Shown: one piece after another, positions 32,426 to 42,140 of the stretch
Numbering within the stretch: the first letter of the stretch is position 1
How the letters are laid out: each line of letters opens with the position of its first letter
Origin: Eutreptiella sp. 'Long Island Sound 2002'
Taxonomy: Eukaryota > Euglenozoa > Euglenophyceae > Eutreptiales > Eutreptiaceae
DNA: 64,000 nt
NCBI GenBank assembly: GCA_964036045.1
Contig: OZ038378.1
Span: 38,007,228-38,071,227 of the forward strand
Direction: 5' to 3'
Position numbers and translations under genes: made by a program
The notes under the pieces: model-generated
What the model was told of the DNA's origin: nothing
What the model saw: the letters and a program-made list of their open reading frames with translations, nothing else
Database searches by the model: none

Positions 32426-32721
32426 TATGAATGCTCCGCTACTCCTCAAGGAGAAGCTGCCCCGGCTACCATGGCCAGACGTGGCCAATCACAGGGTCCC
32501 GATGCTGAACCCGACTCACGGAGCGCCGGGTCCCCCCCCCCCACCCCCGGGTTAGCCCGGTTAGCCCCCCACCGCACCCCATAGGTCACTTGGAAGGTCA
32601 CTTGGCGAGCCGGCGCCGGGTCACTTGGTTGTGGGCTAGCCCGATTAGCCCGGTTAGCCTGATTGGCCCCCCTGCCCCCCCCCCCCCCCAAGGCCCCCAT
32701 TCGCGAGTCCTGACACACAGG

Positions 32722-33056
32722 TTACCCCTCCTTCGTGGTGGGGGGTTGCCGGGGCTTATCCTTGCTCCTGGCATCCCCCTTCTTAGCCCCCGTGTCCCCT
32801 CCCTTCTCACCCCCCTGGTCACCCCCCACCTCACACCGCTTGTCACCCCCCTCCCCCTCGTCGCCAGCCTCCTACCCCTCGTCATCCCCGTCATCCCCGT
32901 CGTCGCCGTCGTCCCCCTCCCCCAAGGCCTCCCGGAGGTGGGCCTCCGCCTGCTCCCGGGTGCGGAAGAGGAGCTCCCCCGGCACCCGGAAGGTGGCCCC
33001 CTCTTTCTCCCGCTTCGTCTTCTTCCCCTTCTCCCCCCCCTCCCCATTGGACCCAT
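32722..33056 (-). CDS. Charged, disordered hypothetical protein on the minus strand
   Basis: Minus strand from ATG 33056, with a frame change at a run of eight G: basic GEKGKKTKREKEG, then a short folded-looking GATFRVPGELLFRTREQAEA and HLREALGEG, then DDGDDGDDGDDEG, TAG at 32872-32874, and the same style continues EAGDEGEGGDKRCEVGGDQG and KDKPRQPPTTKEG to TAA 32722. The acidic-glycine repeat passing straight through the TAG suggests one coding sequence. The plus-strand reading is poly-Pro/Ser/Leu and looks like its shadow. The 3' side of this gene's start abuts the LINE. Confidence 0.45.
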
Positions 33057-33074
33057 GCTACATCAACCCCAACA

Positions 33075-34341
33075 TACGATGAATACCTTAAGTGCCTGCG
33101 GGCGCCTAAGAACAAATCATCCAGTTCCGACGGGGTACCCCCGCACCTGCTCCGGCACTTACCTGAACACATACGGAAACCAACTATACCAGGCAATAAT
33201 CGAAGTCTGGAGCGGACAAAACATCCCTGTCACCTGGCTGCGCTCGCGGGTCGTGCTCATATATAAATAGAAGGACCCACAGGACCCACACAACTACAGG
33301 CCAGTGTACGTATCCACCGCCATATATAGCATACTCACACGTCTCCTCCTGATGCGTATATCTAAGGCCATGACCCCAGGGCCTTTCCACATACAACACG
33401 GGGCCTTACAAGGCCGAAACACCACCACCCTCGCCACAAGACTACTGAACGTCCTACACACCCAAGACGGGTACGTGGCCCACCTAGACGTAACCAAGGC
33501 ATTACCCTCGGTCCCCCGACCAATGGTGACCGGAATCGTCAAGGAAGCAGGGGCGCCAGAAAACACCACAAGAATGCTGGGTGAAATATATCAACACACG
33601 CCAGCCGTACTGTCCCTACACGGACGGGACCTGCCCATACGCCCCACCAGGGGAATGAAAGAGGGGTGCCCCCTCTCCCCCACATTGTTCCTCCTGTACA
33701 ACGACATGCGACATAGGGAAACCAAGGAACGCTGCCCGGATGCCTGCCTATACGTGTTCGTCGATGACATCGCGGTACGCGCACCCACAACGGACACATT
33801 GCTGCATACCCTAGATACACTACACGAAGTGGCGCATACAATGGGGTTAAGCTTCAACAAAGACAAAACCGAAGTGTATCACTGGGCCAAAGACTATAGC
33901 CTGGAGCCAATCACTTGGCAACACCAGCTGATCCCCGTGCGCCCACGCATATCGACTTACCTTGGCCACGTACTAGCCCACCCCACACAAGAAGAAACAG
34001 CATGGGACATGGTGACCACACAACTATACCATGACATAGCGGCATACAAAACCCTGCCGCTTAAGGCCCATGAGAAGGTAGCCATCATGAACGCCGTCCT
34101 CATTCCCGGGTGGACGTACAGGGGGCTCTTCCTTGGGAACAGGTCCCGGATGGCTTTGTGGGACGACATACTCCTACACTACATAAGGGACACACCCGGA
34201 ATAGAGCAGCAAATGAACAAACACCGACTCACGACAAACCTAAGCCACGGGGGACTAGGCCTACGGCAACTATGGTGGTCTTACATCACCCGGTGGATCA
34301 CACTGGAACAGCAAGAATTACAAAACAGTGGCCCCACATAG
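33075..34341 (+). CDS. Reverse transcriptase domain of the LINE
   Basis: Copies element RNA into DNA at the target site. The N-terminal part reads APKNKSSSSDGVPPHLLRHL (33105-33165), typical of non-LTR RTs. After a frame change come NIPVTWLRSRVVLIYK, a TAG at 33268, then KDPQDPHNYRPV, matching the usual K-GDP-NYRP block. Further motifs are LDVTKALPSVP (normally AF in place of AL), TRGMKEGCPLSPTLFLLYND, and the catalytic FVDD at about 33757-33768. YLGHVLAH and HGGLGLRQL mark the thumb. It ends at TAG 34339 and the same frame runs on into RNase H. Confidence 0.9.
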
Positions 34342-35235
34342 CAACTCACCGCAACCCAATATAAATATATCGACGCCGTCGGAGCCCTAGGGGGCACGGT
34401 GGGCCAGCGCATCTCCCAACCTAGACAGCACCGCCCCCTGTGTGCGGGCCTGTACGATGCAGAAAGCTCGGAGGAGGACCACGAAATAAGCGCGGGAAGA
34501 ACACGGGCGGCCACAAACCGCCTGGACTATGGCTGGATGAATCCACCCGACGAACCAACACTCGATGAAACCCTAAAGGTGTGCCAGACACTACCATACC
34601 AACGGAAACTCCACGGGATCACCATACACTACACGGGGGAACCCACAACCACAAGGTGGTATACAGACGGGTCGAAACAACAAGGGAGAGCAGGAGGAGG
34701 AATATACAATGGCAACTACCGCGCAGCATTCCGCGTGCGCGGACCTCAACAGGTGTACCGGGCTAAGACAATCGCCTGCGCGCTGGCCTCCGAGCTGGCT
34801 AGCTAGGGGGACGAAATCATACTCGACAACCAAGGCATGGTCAAAGCCACCCCTATGAAGCGAAAAGGGGTGGTCAAAGACCAAGACTACTGCGACAAAG
34901 GCTATCACAATGCCTCAACGAAACGACTCACCATATGGTGGACCCCTGGGCACCGCACTCTCGAACAAGCAACCACGTATATCGACTATAAGGACATACA
35001 AGGAAACAACCACTCTGATGTCCTTGCAAATATGGGCGACAACCTGCCCATGGATTCCCAACAACCACAACCACACGATATTGTCCTCATTGGACAAATC
35101 ATGCCCACGCCTGCAAAGGCATGGATCATGCAAGTGTGTAGACAAAAACACACCCCGGAGGTAAAGTGGGTGAGCTGGCTCCCCATGAAACACTACAGAC
35201 AAACGCGTGGACCCCTTGGCTTTGGGGACAGGTAA
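34342..35235 (+). CDS. RNase H domain of the LINE, active-site Glu apparently replaced
   Basis: RNase H degrades the RNA strand of RNA/DNA hybrids during retrotransposition. WYTDGSKQQGRAGGGIY (about 34657) gives the first catalytic Asp. YRAKTIACALASELAS sits where the family has a Glu (usually AE), here Lys. After TAG 34804, IILDNQGMVKA gives the second Asp, WWTPGHRTLEQA the His, and NHSDVLANMG the last Asp. The Glu-to-Lys change and the in-frame TAG suggest decay. The frame ends at TAA 35233 where a frame change to the next segment is likely. Confidence 0.85.
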
Positions 35236-35930
35236 GGTGGTGGGGAACAGGCTCACCCTGGGAGCGATTACCCGCCCTGTGTGCCAACTATGGGCAACAA
35301 CACGGGGCACGCGGCAGACGACTAGCATACTGCCCCGCCTGGGGTGAATTCTGGGACCTGTGGCGCAAGAGCTGGACTGACTGGACCCAGTACACCTGCC
35401 AATGGCGGACAACGGCCACCAGCCATGAACTCTGGTTATGCGCCACACTACTCGCCCCGCTGTCCCTCATCGATGCCATACCCGCAACAGAAAGACACAA
35501 ACTACGGGCAGAGGTAGGCCTTTTTCAGTTCCGCATGATCCAGGCCATCCAGACCGTGAGACAGAAATTGGACGACCCCACACCACAACAGCCGCCATCA
35601 CCCCTGTGGCTGACAAGGTTTGTCGCGCAACCACTGCCACCACGAGAAACAACACAAAACCTGCGCAACCAAGTCGGAGCGCCATTGCGGTGCTGCGCCA
35701 GGAACCGTACGTGTAAGGCAGAAACGGCGACAACGGAGCCCATAGACCCCGAACTGCGGCTCCAGGCAGCGCACACCGCAAACGATGGGGAGGCAGTGTC
35801 TTGGTTTACAAGCATACATGGAACAAGCGAGCCGACGCAGGAAGAGCACACACCAAAACGTCGGTGCCTTGAGAGCGAAACTACACGGTGGGAGCACTAC
35901 CTAACGGCCTCAGACAAACTGCCTAGGTAG
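35166..35930 (+). CDS. LINE C-terminal region with CPAW motif
   Basis: Continues the LINE polyprotein in another frame: WWGTGSPWERLPALC, then RRLAYCPAWGEFWDLWRKSW, which resembles the Cys/His knuckle region that follows RNase H in some LINEs (HxxxxCP-W), with one Cys pair incomplete. Then come FQFRMIQAIQTVRQKLDDPT and a Pro-rich segment, ending TKRRCLES-like basic sequence and TAG 35928. Length about 240 codons. Confidence 0.7.
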   Translation: MGELAPHETLQTNAWTPWLWGQVRWWGTGSPWERLPALCANYGQQHGARGRRLAYCPAWGEFWDLWRKSWTDWTQYTCQWRTTATSHELWLCATLLAPLSLIDAIPATERHKLRAEVGLFQFRMIQAIQTVRQKLDDPTPQQPPSPLWLTRFVAQPLPPRETTQNLRNQVGAPLRCCARNRTCKAETATTEPIDPELRLQAAHTANDGEAVSWFTSIHGTSEPTQEEHTPKRRCLESETTRWEHYLTASDKLPR

Positions 35931-36512
35931 CACGCACATCGCGCACGCGACATCTACTGTGATGCACACGCCGCAGAGACAGCACGACGTCATTTGCAGG
36001 AACTATACACAGTGTACACCAACACACTCACAGCCAAGACGGAATACCATCTGCTGGTTACGAACCTGCCGAAGGAACATATAGAGGCACAGCGACTGCA
36101 CAACACGTATGCAACAATGTGTCTGGAACGCCGACGATGGTACGACCAGGCAAAACACGACACCGTGAGACGGTACGCAGACATAAAAACATCACTCCTC
36201 TGATACGAGAGGTTTGAGAGACTGCGCACAGACAACGACTTACTACTGGCTCACCACATGCAATAGGCACAATACACATGGCTCCAGCAGGAACGCATCA
36301 TGAAACTGATGCATGAGACCGAAAGCAGCTACCAACAAAAAATGGCCCCGTACTGGGTTGCATCCAGGCAGGCACGACAGACGATCTACCTCATACGGAA
36401 ACGGCCACGGGAACAGTGCGACCCCACCTTGTGGGAAGTCCCGTTGCAACCATTACCAAAACGACAAAAAGCGCACTGGGATCCAAACGAGTGGGAAATC
36501 CCTCTAACGTAA
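35931..36512 (+). CDS. LINE coiled-coil extension
   Basis: Same frame as the preceding segment: HLQELYTVYTNTLTAKTEYH, then EAQRLHNTYATMCLERRRWY, TGA 36201, YERFERLRTDNDLLLAHHMQ, TAG 36264, WLQQERIMKLMHETESSYQQ, and a tail with two related halves, DPTLWEVPL and DPNEWEIPL, to TAA 36510. The heptad pattern indicates a long coiled coil. An extension of this kind after RNase H is not something I recall for standard LINE clades. Confidence 0.6.
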
Positions 36513-36665
36513 CAACACCAACCTCAACGGGAAAACATGGGGGCCCAGCCATGAGCTGAAGCCCGTATGCACACCCTGGCTTTGCCGAAATCTGTATTTA
36601 GCTTCGAACTTGGCCCATAGCGGCACCTGGCACTCTCAGAACTGGCCTATTTGATAAAAAAAAAA

Positions 36666-37555
36666 CCTTGCCCTTGAGAATTTGCATCTGCACCTCTTTC
36701 AAACAGCCGCCGATTTACTCTTACCTGCAAGTAATATTTTGCATGTAGAATTTTTTGAGCAACGGATGCGATTGACACGGACACATGGAGTCCACATGGG
36801 TTGCCTTCTTGGCAAGGCACACGGAAGCTGAAACCACACCAGTACACGGCAGTCCTTACTGCATCGCCTCGTTCCTGCCTCCTTGTACAAATGAGCCACC
36901 CTGCCTTGCAGGTTGAGGAAGGGCTATGCCCGACTCCTGCCTGTGGCCATTATTGCATATGAGTCTCCAGTAGACATCAACCGATAGACATCAACCAGAT
37001 GATTACTCTGTGTTGACGTCCCTGGCTGTGTTTTTCATTCGCCGTCCCCATGCATATGGAATGGACATTCAGTTTGCTAGCACTGACTGGCAAGGACTGC
37101 TTTTACTATGAGCAAGGAAATGTTGTGTGATGTGGCCAGTATGCATGTCAATAAGGCAACTGGTGCGAAAGAGGCATTTCATTGACGCAAATGATTTCTC
37201 TGCCCAGGAGTTGCACAGTGTTGAGAAGTAATGTGTGGAAATTGGACAACATAGCGGAACAGAGTAAGTGAACCGGCTCCAGAAACTCTGTGTGGATGAC
37301 TTTACCCAGCCAAACAGGGTCAGCCACAGCCCTCTTGTCTCCATGATGCAGTGCACCCTGACTTGAAACCTGCATCCTCGGGCCATTGGGAGTGCATAAA
37401 ACAGCAGTGCCCTTTGTCAGGCAGTGCCCTTTGGCGACTGGTGGGGTTTGGCCTTGGCGAGTGACTGCCTGGTTTCTGCATCAAAACACTGGAAACAAAT
37501 GGCCCTGTACCCTGTGTCTCCCCCTCACGTCTTTGTGGCTTCCCCCCACCCACCC
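36666..37555. other. Spacer upstream of the RING-like gene
   Basis: Short frames on both strands, the longest minus-strand (37069-37386) with ordinary composition. It could contain upstream exons or the first intron of the gene at 37586, but none is identifiable. Confidence 0.4.
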
Positions 37556-37585
37556 ACCTTTCTCTCTCTCTCTCCCTTTCTCAAG
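37556..37585 (+). promoter_or_regulatory. Polypyrimidine tract and 3' splice acceptor
   Basis: CCTTTCTCTCTCTCTCTCCC then TTTCTCAAG before GTCGTGGACC: a textbook acceptor on which I base the exon start at 37586. Upstream sequence in the same frame is less protein-like. Confidence 0.7.
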
Positions 37586-38605
37586 GTCGTGGACCATGAC
37601 ACAGCCTGGGCCTGGTTCAGCCACTGTGCAGGCGTGAGCGTGTTCATGTTGATTGTGACGCAGCAGATCCGCTGGATCTTTGTCTTCCCCGTCCTTGGCG
37701 GCATCGTCCTGTGGGGCATGACCATGGCCGTCCCGGAGCCCTGGATGGAGGTGTCTGCCCACAGCGTCGGGTACGGGCTCTTGGGAGTCGCGGCCCTAGT
37801 CGCGCTCTTCGCGTTCGGGCACGTGGTGTACGCCTGGCAGCAGCTGGTGGGGTACGTGGGCAGCACCTACCCGCAGCTGCGCAACAGGCTCCAGAAAGAC
37901 GTTCCTTTTCTGGAGGGCATTGTGCGGGACTACGCGGGGGCCCTCAGCCCGACATGGGCCAGGGCCCAGCAGTCGCAATGCGAGGCAGTCAAGATGTGGC
38001 GGGGGGAGCACCGCCAGAGCGGCACCCCCAATGCCGGACCTGGCGCTGCTGGGACAGCGCTGGAGGAGGCCGACGTGCCGCTGACGTCGTTGCTGCCCAC
38101 AACGCGATTGGGGGGCTGCTTCTTCTGCAGGAGTGCGCCGGCGGTGCACCTCCTGCCGTGCTGCAGCCTCTGGGGGGCGCATGCTCAATGGCGCGTCAGC
38201 CTCGCCAAAGACATCAAGGCCGGCGGCAGCGCAGCCGCAGCCGTGACGCCCGTGCCCAACTGCTCGCCGTACTGCGACGTCCAACTGCGACACAAGCGCT
38301 GCGAGGCGCAGCTGCAGGAGGCAAAGGCGCAGCTCGAGCGGGGCCGTGCGGAGGCTGCCGCGGCGGTGCAGGAGCTGCAGGTTGTGAAGGCCGAGCTGCT
38401 GCTGCAGCAGGCGCGGGCACAACGGGAGCTGCAGGAGCACCACGTCCGCCTGCAGGATCTGGACAAGCAGTGGACCTGCCGCACGGACACCCTCCTGACC
38501 CAGTCCAACCGCACGCTCCACGAGCAGGCGGAGCAGCTCAAAACGGTGCAGCGGCAGCTTCAGGCCGCCAAGAGGGAGTTGGGGCAGCAGCGGGAGGTCC
38601 CCTGA
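37586..38605 (+). CDS. Membrane protein with RING-like Cys cluster and coiled coil
   Basis: About 339 codons without interruption, to TGA 38603. Order: hydrophobic segments within VSVFMLIVTQQIRWIFVFPV and LGGIVLWGMTMAV, then GLLGVAALVALFAFGHVVYA (two or three membrane helices in the first 90 residues). A linker follows, then CFFCRSAPAVHLLPCCS (about 38117-38166), matching the first half of an IAP-type RING (C-x2-C, then LLPC), with NCSPYC about 35 residues later where RINGs have CP-C. The expected His-x2-C is absent, so ubiquitin-ligase activity is uncertain. From about residue 235 a long coiled coil rich in Gln, Glu, Arg, Leu and Ala follows. G+C is far higher than in the neighbours and codons favour CAG/CTG. 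It is probably a last exon of a host gene. Confidence 0.65.
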   Translation, partial: VVDHDTAWAWFSHCAGVSVFMLIVTQQIRWIFVFPVLGGIVLWGMTMAVPEPWMEVSAHSVGYGLLGVAALVALFAFGHVVYAWQQLVGYVGSTYPQLRNRLQKDVPFLEGIVRDYAGALSPTWARAQQSQCEAVKMWRGEHRQSGTPNAGPGAAGTALEEADVPLTSLLPTTRLGGCFFCRSAPAVHLLPCCSLWGAHAQWRVSLAKDIKAGGSAAAAVTPVPNCSPYCDVQLRHKRCEAQLQEAKAQLERGRAEAAAAVQELQVVKAELLLQQARAQRELQEHHVRLQDLDKQWTCRTDTLLTQSNRTLHEQAEQLKTVQRQLQAAKRELGQQREVP

Positions 38606-38711
38606 AGGGCCGCGCCAGAGGTGCCCTTCACGAGGCATGTTCGTGATCACCCACCTCCTCCCAGGCGCACCTTGTGCACTGGCGGTGTGACCACCAACTT
38701 TCATTGATCAG

Positions 38712-38975
38712 ATGCCGACCGCCGTCGATGAACCGCTACCCGTTCTTGAGTGGCAGCTTGTATCGGCTCCTCAGGACTCCCCCTGTCCGGAAGAAGGCGG
38801 GCCCTTTTTGCAGATTGCGGTTGACTCCGTCTGGCGGCTGGTCACAGGGGATCTGTCTCGTCTTGGGGTGCCCTTGGGGAGTGTGTCAGTGGTTTCCAGC
38901 CTTCAAAATTGCCCTAACCGACCCCTAGACGCCCATACCAAGGCCCAGTGGGCTGCGTCAGGCTGCAAGAGATAG
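38712..38975 (+). CDS. Hypothetical 87-residue protein; 3' end shared with the repeat array
   Basis: ATG 38712 to TAG 38973. MPTAVDEPLPVLEWQLVSAP, then FLQIAVDSVWRLVTGDLSRL and a tail RPLDAHTKAQWAASGCKR. The tail and the DNA after it match the X segment of the 2.7-kb array at 41375-41430, where the equivalent codons read RTEAHWGAASCRR and also meet TAG. So either the array captured the end of a gene, or this is part of the repeat. Confidence 0.35.
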   Translation: MPTAVDEPLPVLEWQLVSAPQDSPCPEEGGPFLQIAVDSVWRLVTGDLSRLGVPLGSVSVVSSLQNCPNRPLDAHTKAQWAASGCKR

Positions 38976-39440
38976 CCCAAAGCGGTGGGTGCCTAAATTG
39001 GTCAACAAGGTCCACCGCATGCAAAAAAAAAAAGTCCTTTTTCAAAAATCATCCTGGAACACATGGAATGCCAAAACAAGTGTTTTTGGCGCGTTTTGAG
39101 CTCGTGGTGGCCCGTTTTGGCCCTTCGAAAATCCCAAAATGCCTGGAAATTTGGCTGTTTTGGGACAAGAAATGGGTCCAAAATGGGTCAAAAATGTGTG
39201 TTGTCCCAAAATGATCCTAGACCATTTGGGGTGCACAAACATGTGAAGCAAGCCCTTTTTGAGCCCATTGCAAGCCATTGCGGCCACTCTAGAGCCACAA
39301 AATGCCTTTAAAATGGGGTATTTTGGGAAAATTGGTCAAAAATGGGTCAAAAGTGTGTTTTTCCAGAAATCATACTAGGCCATTTGGGTTGCACAAACAA
39401 GTGAAATGGCCCTTTTTGAGCTCATGGCAAGCCATTTTGG
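38915..39440. repeat. Array unit 1, diverged X-Y segment
   Basis: Starts with the tail of the preceding frame (homologous to 41375-41430) and continues with satellite words: CAAAAATCATCCTGGAACACA, GGTCAAAAATGTGTGTTGTC, GACCATTTGGGGTGCACAAAC. It is clearly related to 41331-42140 but diverged and shorter. Confidence 0.8.
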
Positions 39441-41330
39441 GTGTTTTTCCAAGGATACTTTTGGGCAATTTGGGGTGCACAAACCAGTGTAATTAGCCCA
39501 TGTTGAGCCCATGTTGAGCAATTTTGGCCCCTCTCAAGGCTGAAAGGGCCTTCAAAATGGGCCAATTTGGGACCACATGACTCAAAAACGGGTCAAAACC
39601 ATGGTTTTCCAAAAATGATCCTAGTCCAGTTGTGGTGCACAAACGGATGAATACAGCTCATTTTCAGCTCCTTTGGAGCCGCTCTCATCCACTTTCCAGT
39701 GCGTACCTCATTTGTTGTTAAAGTCTCCTAGACCAAGTTCCTTCCCCCACCGGCCCGGTCCCAATATTCAATCCTGGTTAGGTTTGGGGTTAGGAATCCG
39801 GACAGTTTGGTGTAGGGCTTGCTATTACTATTGCACATAGGGGGTAGCCGGAATCAACTTGACAAGCGGTTGGGGTTCGGGTTAGGGACATGGTCACCGA
39901 GCTGGTGGAACTAGTCTTGGTTTTATAACCCTCTTTAGTGTCTAGGTTGGACCTAGCAGGTTTGGTAAGCAAGGAAGTAGCAAGCAGCAAGCAAGCATCA
40001 AGCAAGCAACAACTACGCGCGAAATGGGGAAAAGGCATACCTCCGTTGTGGTGCTTCGGATTCGGCCAAAATATTGGTGGATGCTACCTATGGACGTGAG
40101 GGACAACCACAAAAAGTATGAGCCAGAAACTCAACGTGAGGGGGGGGGGTGGAAAAATTTCGCGCGAATTGTTTTCGTACCCCCCACTCTTTGGGGGTAC
40201 CCCCGAAGAAGAAAAAAGCTGGCCACCCCATGTAGGAATTTTTTTTCGCCAAGAGAAATTTTTTTACTGTGTGCTGCTTGAACTTGCATGTCACCTTCAC
40301 TTTGGCACATTTTATGACGTTGGCACATGAACTACTACTGAGATAAAAGTAATTGGTTTTTTTTTGCATGGTGCCAATGGCACCCCCCCCTTTTTTTGTT
40401 GATTCTTTTTCATCAAGCCATCAGTGCCTTTGAGCGCCAGATATCGCAAGACGAGGCACTATACAAATGTCGTTTGTTGCGAAGTGAAGATCCTACATTC
40501 GGAGCAAAACCCCGGCCCAAATGCAGCGTCAAATTCTTTCAAGGGCGAACACGGTCCTGCGTTCTTTCTTCCTTTCTTGTTTCTCTTTCCCACGCTTTGT
40601 TGCGTGGCCCCTTGAGTTGAGTTCGGTTTCTCGCCCTCTCGATAGGGTGCATTGCCTTATCTGGGGGGACTCTTTTGGGCCGATAAGAGGCCAAGGTGGG
40701 GCACTGCACTGCAGCCGGAACAGATCGGGGGTCTTTGTGCCCTTAAACACAAATACCACCCATATCGGCTGAAATATCCATGGTTACCTTGAAAAATACC
40801 CTCCTTGCACCTTCCAAACCCAAATACGTGGGGTAGAGTTAAGGAAATTTCAGGTTTTGGGGTCCGGAGAAAATTTTCGCGCGAATTTTTTCGTACCCCC
40901 CCCCCTCCGGGGGTACCCCCCAAAAAAAGGTGTACGCCGGTACCAGGAATTTTATTCTAACCCCCCCCCCCCCTTGACTCACCGGTAGCGGCCGGGAACG
41001 GGTGTTGCAGGTGCCGGACCTCCATTTCAAAATCTGCAATTTAGGGCCAAAATCAGCTCTTTTTTTGCCCAAAACCGCCCTAGAACCTGCTGAAAATGGT
41101 CAAATGAAGGGAAATAGTGGCTACTCTACACATGTAGCTACACTTCCATGTGCCTAAGGGCCCTCTAGGGCCCTATAACTCCACAATATGTCCGCGAACC
41201 AGCCCCCAAAGGCCGACAAAAGCCCCAGAATTTGTTCACATTGGCCGCTGACAGCCGCAAACCAAAAACAGACCATATCTTGGGCTGTGTGACTCAAAAC
41301 GTGATTTGGAGCGCACCTAATCCACCCGCA
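39441..41330. repeat. Array unit 1, A segment (1.89 kb)
   Basis: Matches 42141-44012 with roughly 1% differences by eye and an offset drifting only from 2698 to 2686. Contents: satellite start, GGTTAGGTTTGGGGTTAGGA, CAAGCAAGCAACAACTACGCGC, G and C runs, paired GGGGGTACCCCC elements near 40193 and 40909. Short frames inside are identical in both copies simply because the DNA is. No gene recognised. Confidence 0.95.
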
Positions 41331-41525
41331 ACCACCCACTTTTGGCTGTCTTCATCCCTCAAGGTTGCCCGTACCGACGCCTAGGACCCCCGTACCGAGG
41401 CCCATTGGGGTGCGGCAAGCTGCAGGAGGTAGTCCACAGATGTGCGTGCCAAAATGGGTCAACCAGTTCCAACGGGTGCAAAAGAAAATGACTCTTTTCA
41501 ACAGTCATGGTGGACCACATGGAAC
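41331..41525. repeat. Array unit 2, X segment
   Basis: CCACTTTTGGCTGTCTTCATC through CAACAGTCATGGTGGACCAC. An inverted copy is at 44013-44207 and a diverged direct copy at about 38915-39060. Confidence 0.9.
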
Positions 41526-42140
41526 ACCAAAACAAATGTTTTTGGCGCGTTTTGAGCTCATGGTGGCTCGTTTTCGCCCTCTGAAGATCCCAGAATGCAT
41601 TGAAAATTGGCTTTTTTCAGACCAAAGATGGGTCAAAAGTGGGCCAAAAATGTGTTTTTCCAAAATTGATCCTAAACCATTTGGGGTGCGCACACAAGTG
41701 AAATGAGCCCATTTTGGGGGGCATTGCACGCCATTTTGGCCCCTCCAAAGTCACAAGATGCCTTGAAAATGGGTTGTTTTGCAACCAAAAATGGGTCAAA
41801 AATGGGTCAAAAAAGTGTTTTTCGAAAAATGATCCAAGACCATTTGGGGTGCGCAAACAAGTAAAATGAGCCCATTTTGAGCCCATTACAAGCCATCTCG
41901 GCCACTCTAGAGCCACAAAATGCCTTGAAAATGGGCTGTTTTGGGACCATAAATCAGTCAAAAATGGATCCAAAATGTGTTTTTCCAAATATGTTTCTGG
42001 ACTATTTGGGGTGCACAAACCAGTGTAATGAGCCCATTTTGAGCCCATTGCAAGCCGTCTCGGCCACTTTAAAGCCACAAAATGCCTTGAAAATGGGTTG
42101 TTTTGGGACCATAAATCAGTCAAAAATGGAGCCAAAATGT
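41526..42140. repeat. Array unit 2, Y segment: about four 160-bp satellite units
   Basis: Units carry CAAAAATGTGTTTTTCCAAA, CATTTGGGGTGCGCACAAAC, GAGCCCATTTTGAGCCCATT and GCCACAAAATGCCTTGAAAA at about 160-bp spacing. A minus-strand frame stays open through all of it. Inverted copy at 44208-44850. Confidence 0.9.

Larger units (their letters stand above)
33060..36665 (+). mobile_element. 5'-truncated LINE-type retrotransposon
   Basis: Coding order is reverse transcriptase, RNase H, a Cys/His remnant, then a coiled-coil extension, followed by about 150 bases of 3' UTR and a run of ten A (36656-36665). The first recognisable codons (33075) already lie inside the RT N-terminal region, and unrelated minus-strand coding DNA abuts at 33056, so the 5' part including any endonuclease is missing, as is usual for LINEs. 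Internal stops: TAG 33268, 34339, 34804, 35928, 36264 and TGA 36201; frame changes near 33180 and 35220. I could not identify target-site duplications. It is probably inactive unless TAG is translated. Confidence 0.85.

Noticed and set aside
32598-33056. 152-codon Arg/Gly-rich minus-strand frame
   Set aside because: The neighbouring minus-strand frame has mixed, protein-like content (folded helix plus acidic repeat), whereas this one is Arg/Gly monotone and looks like its shadow after the G run.
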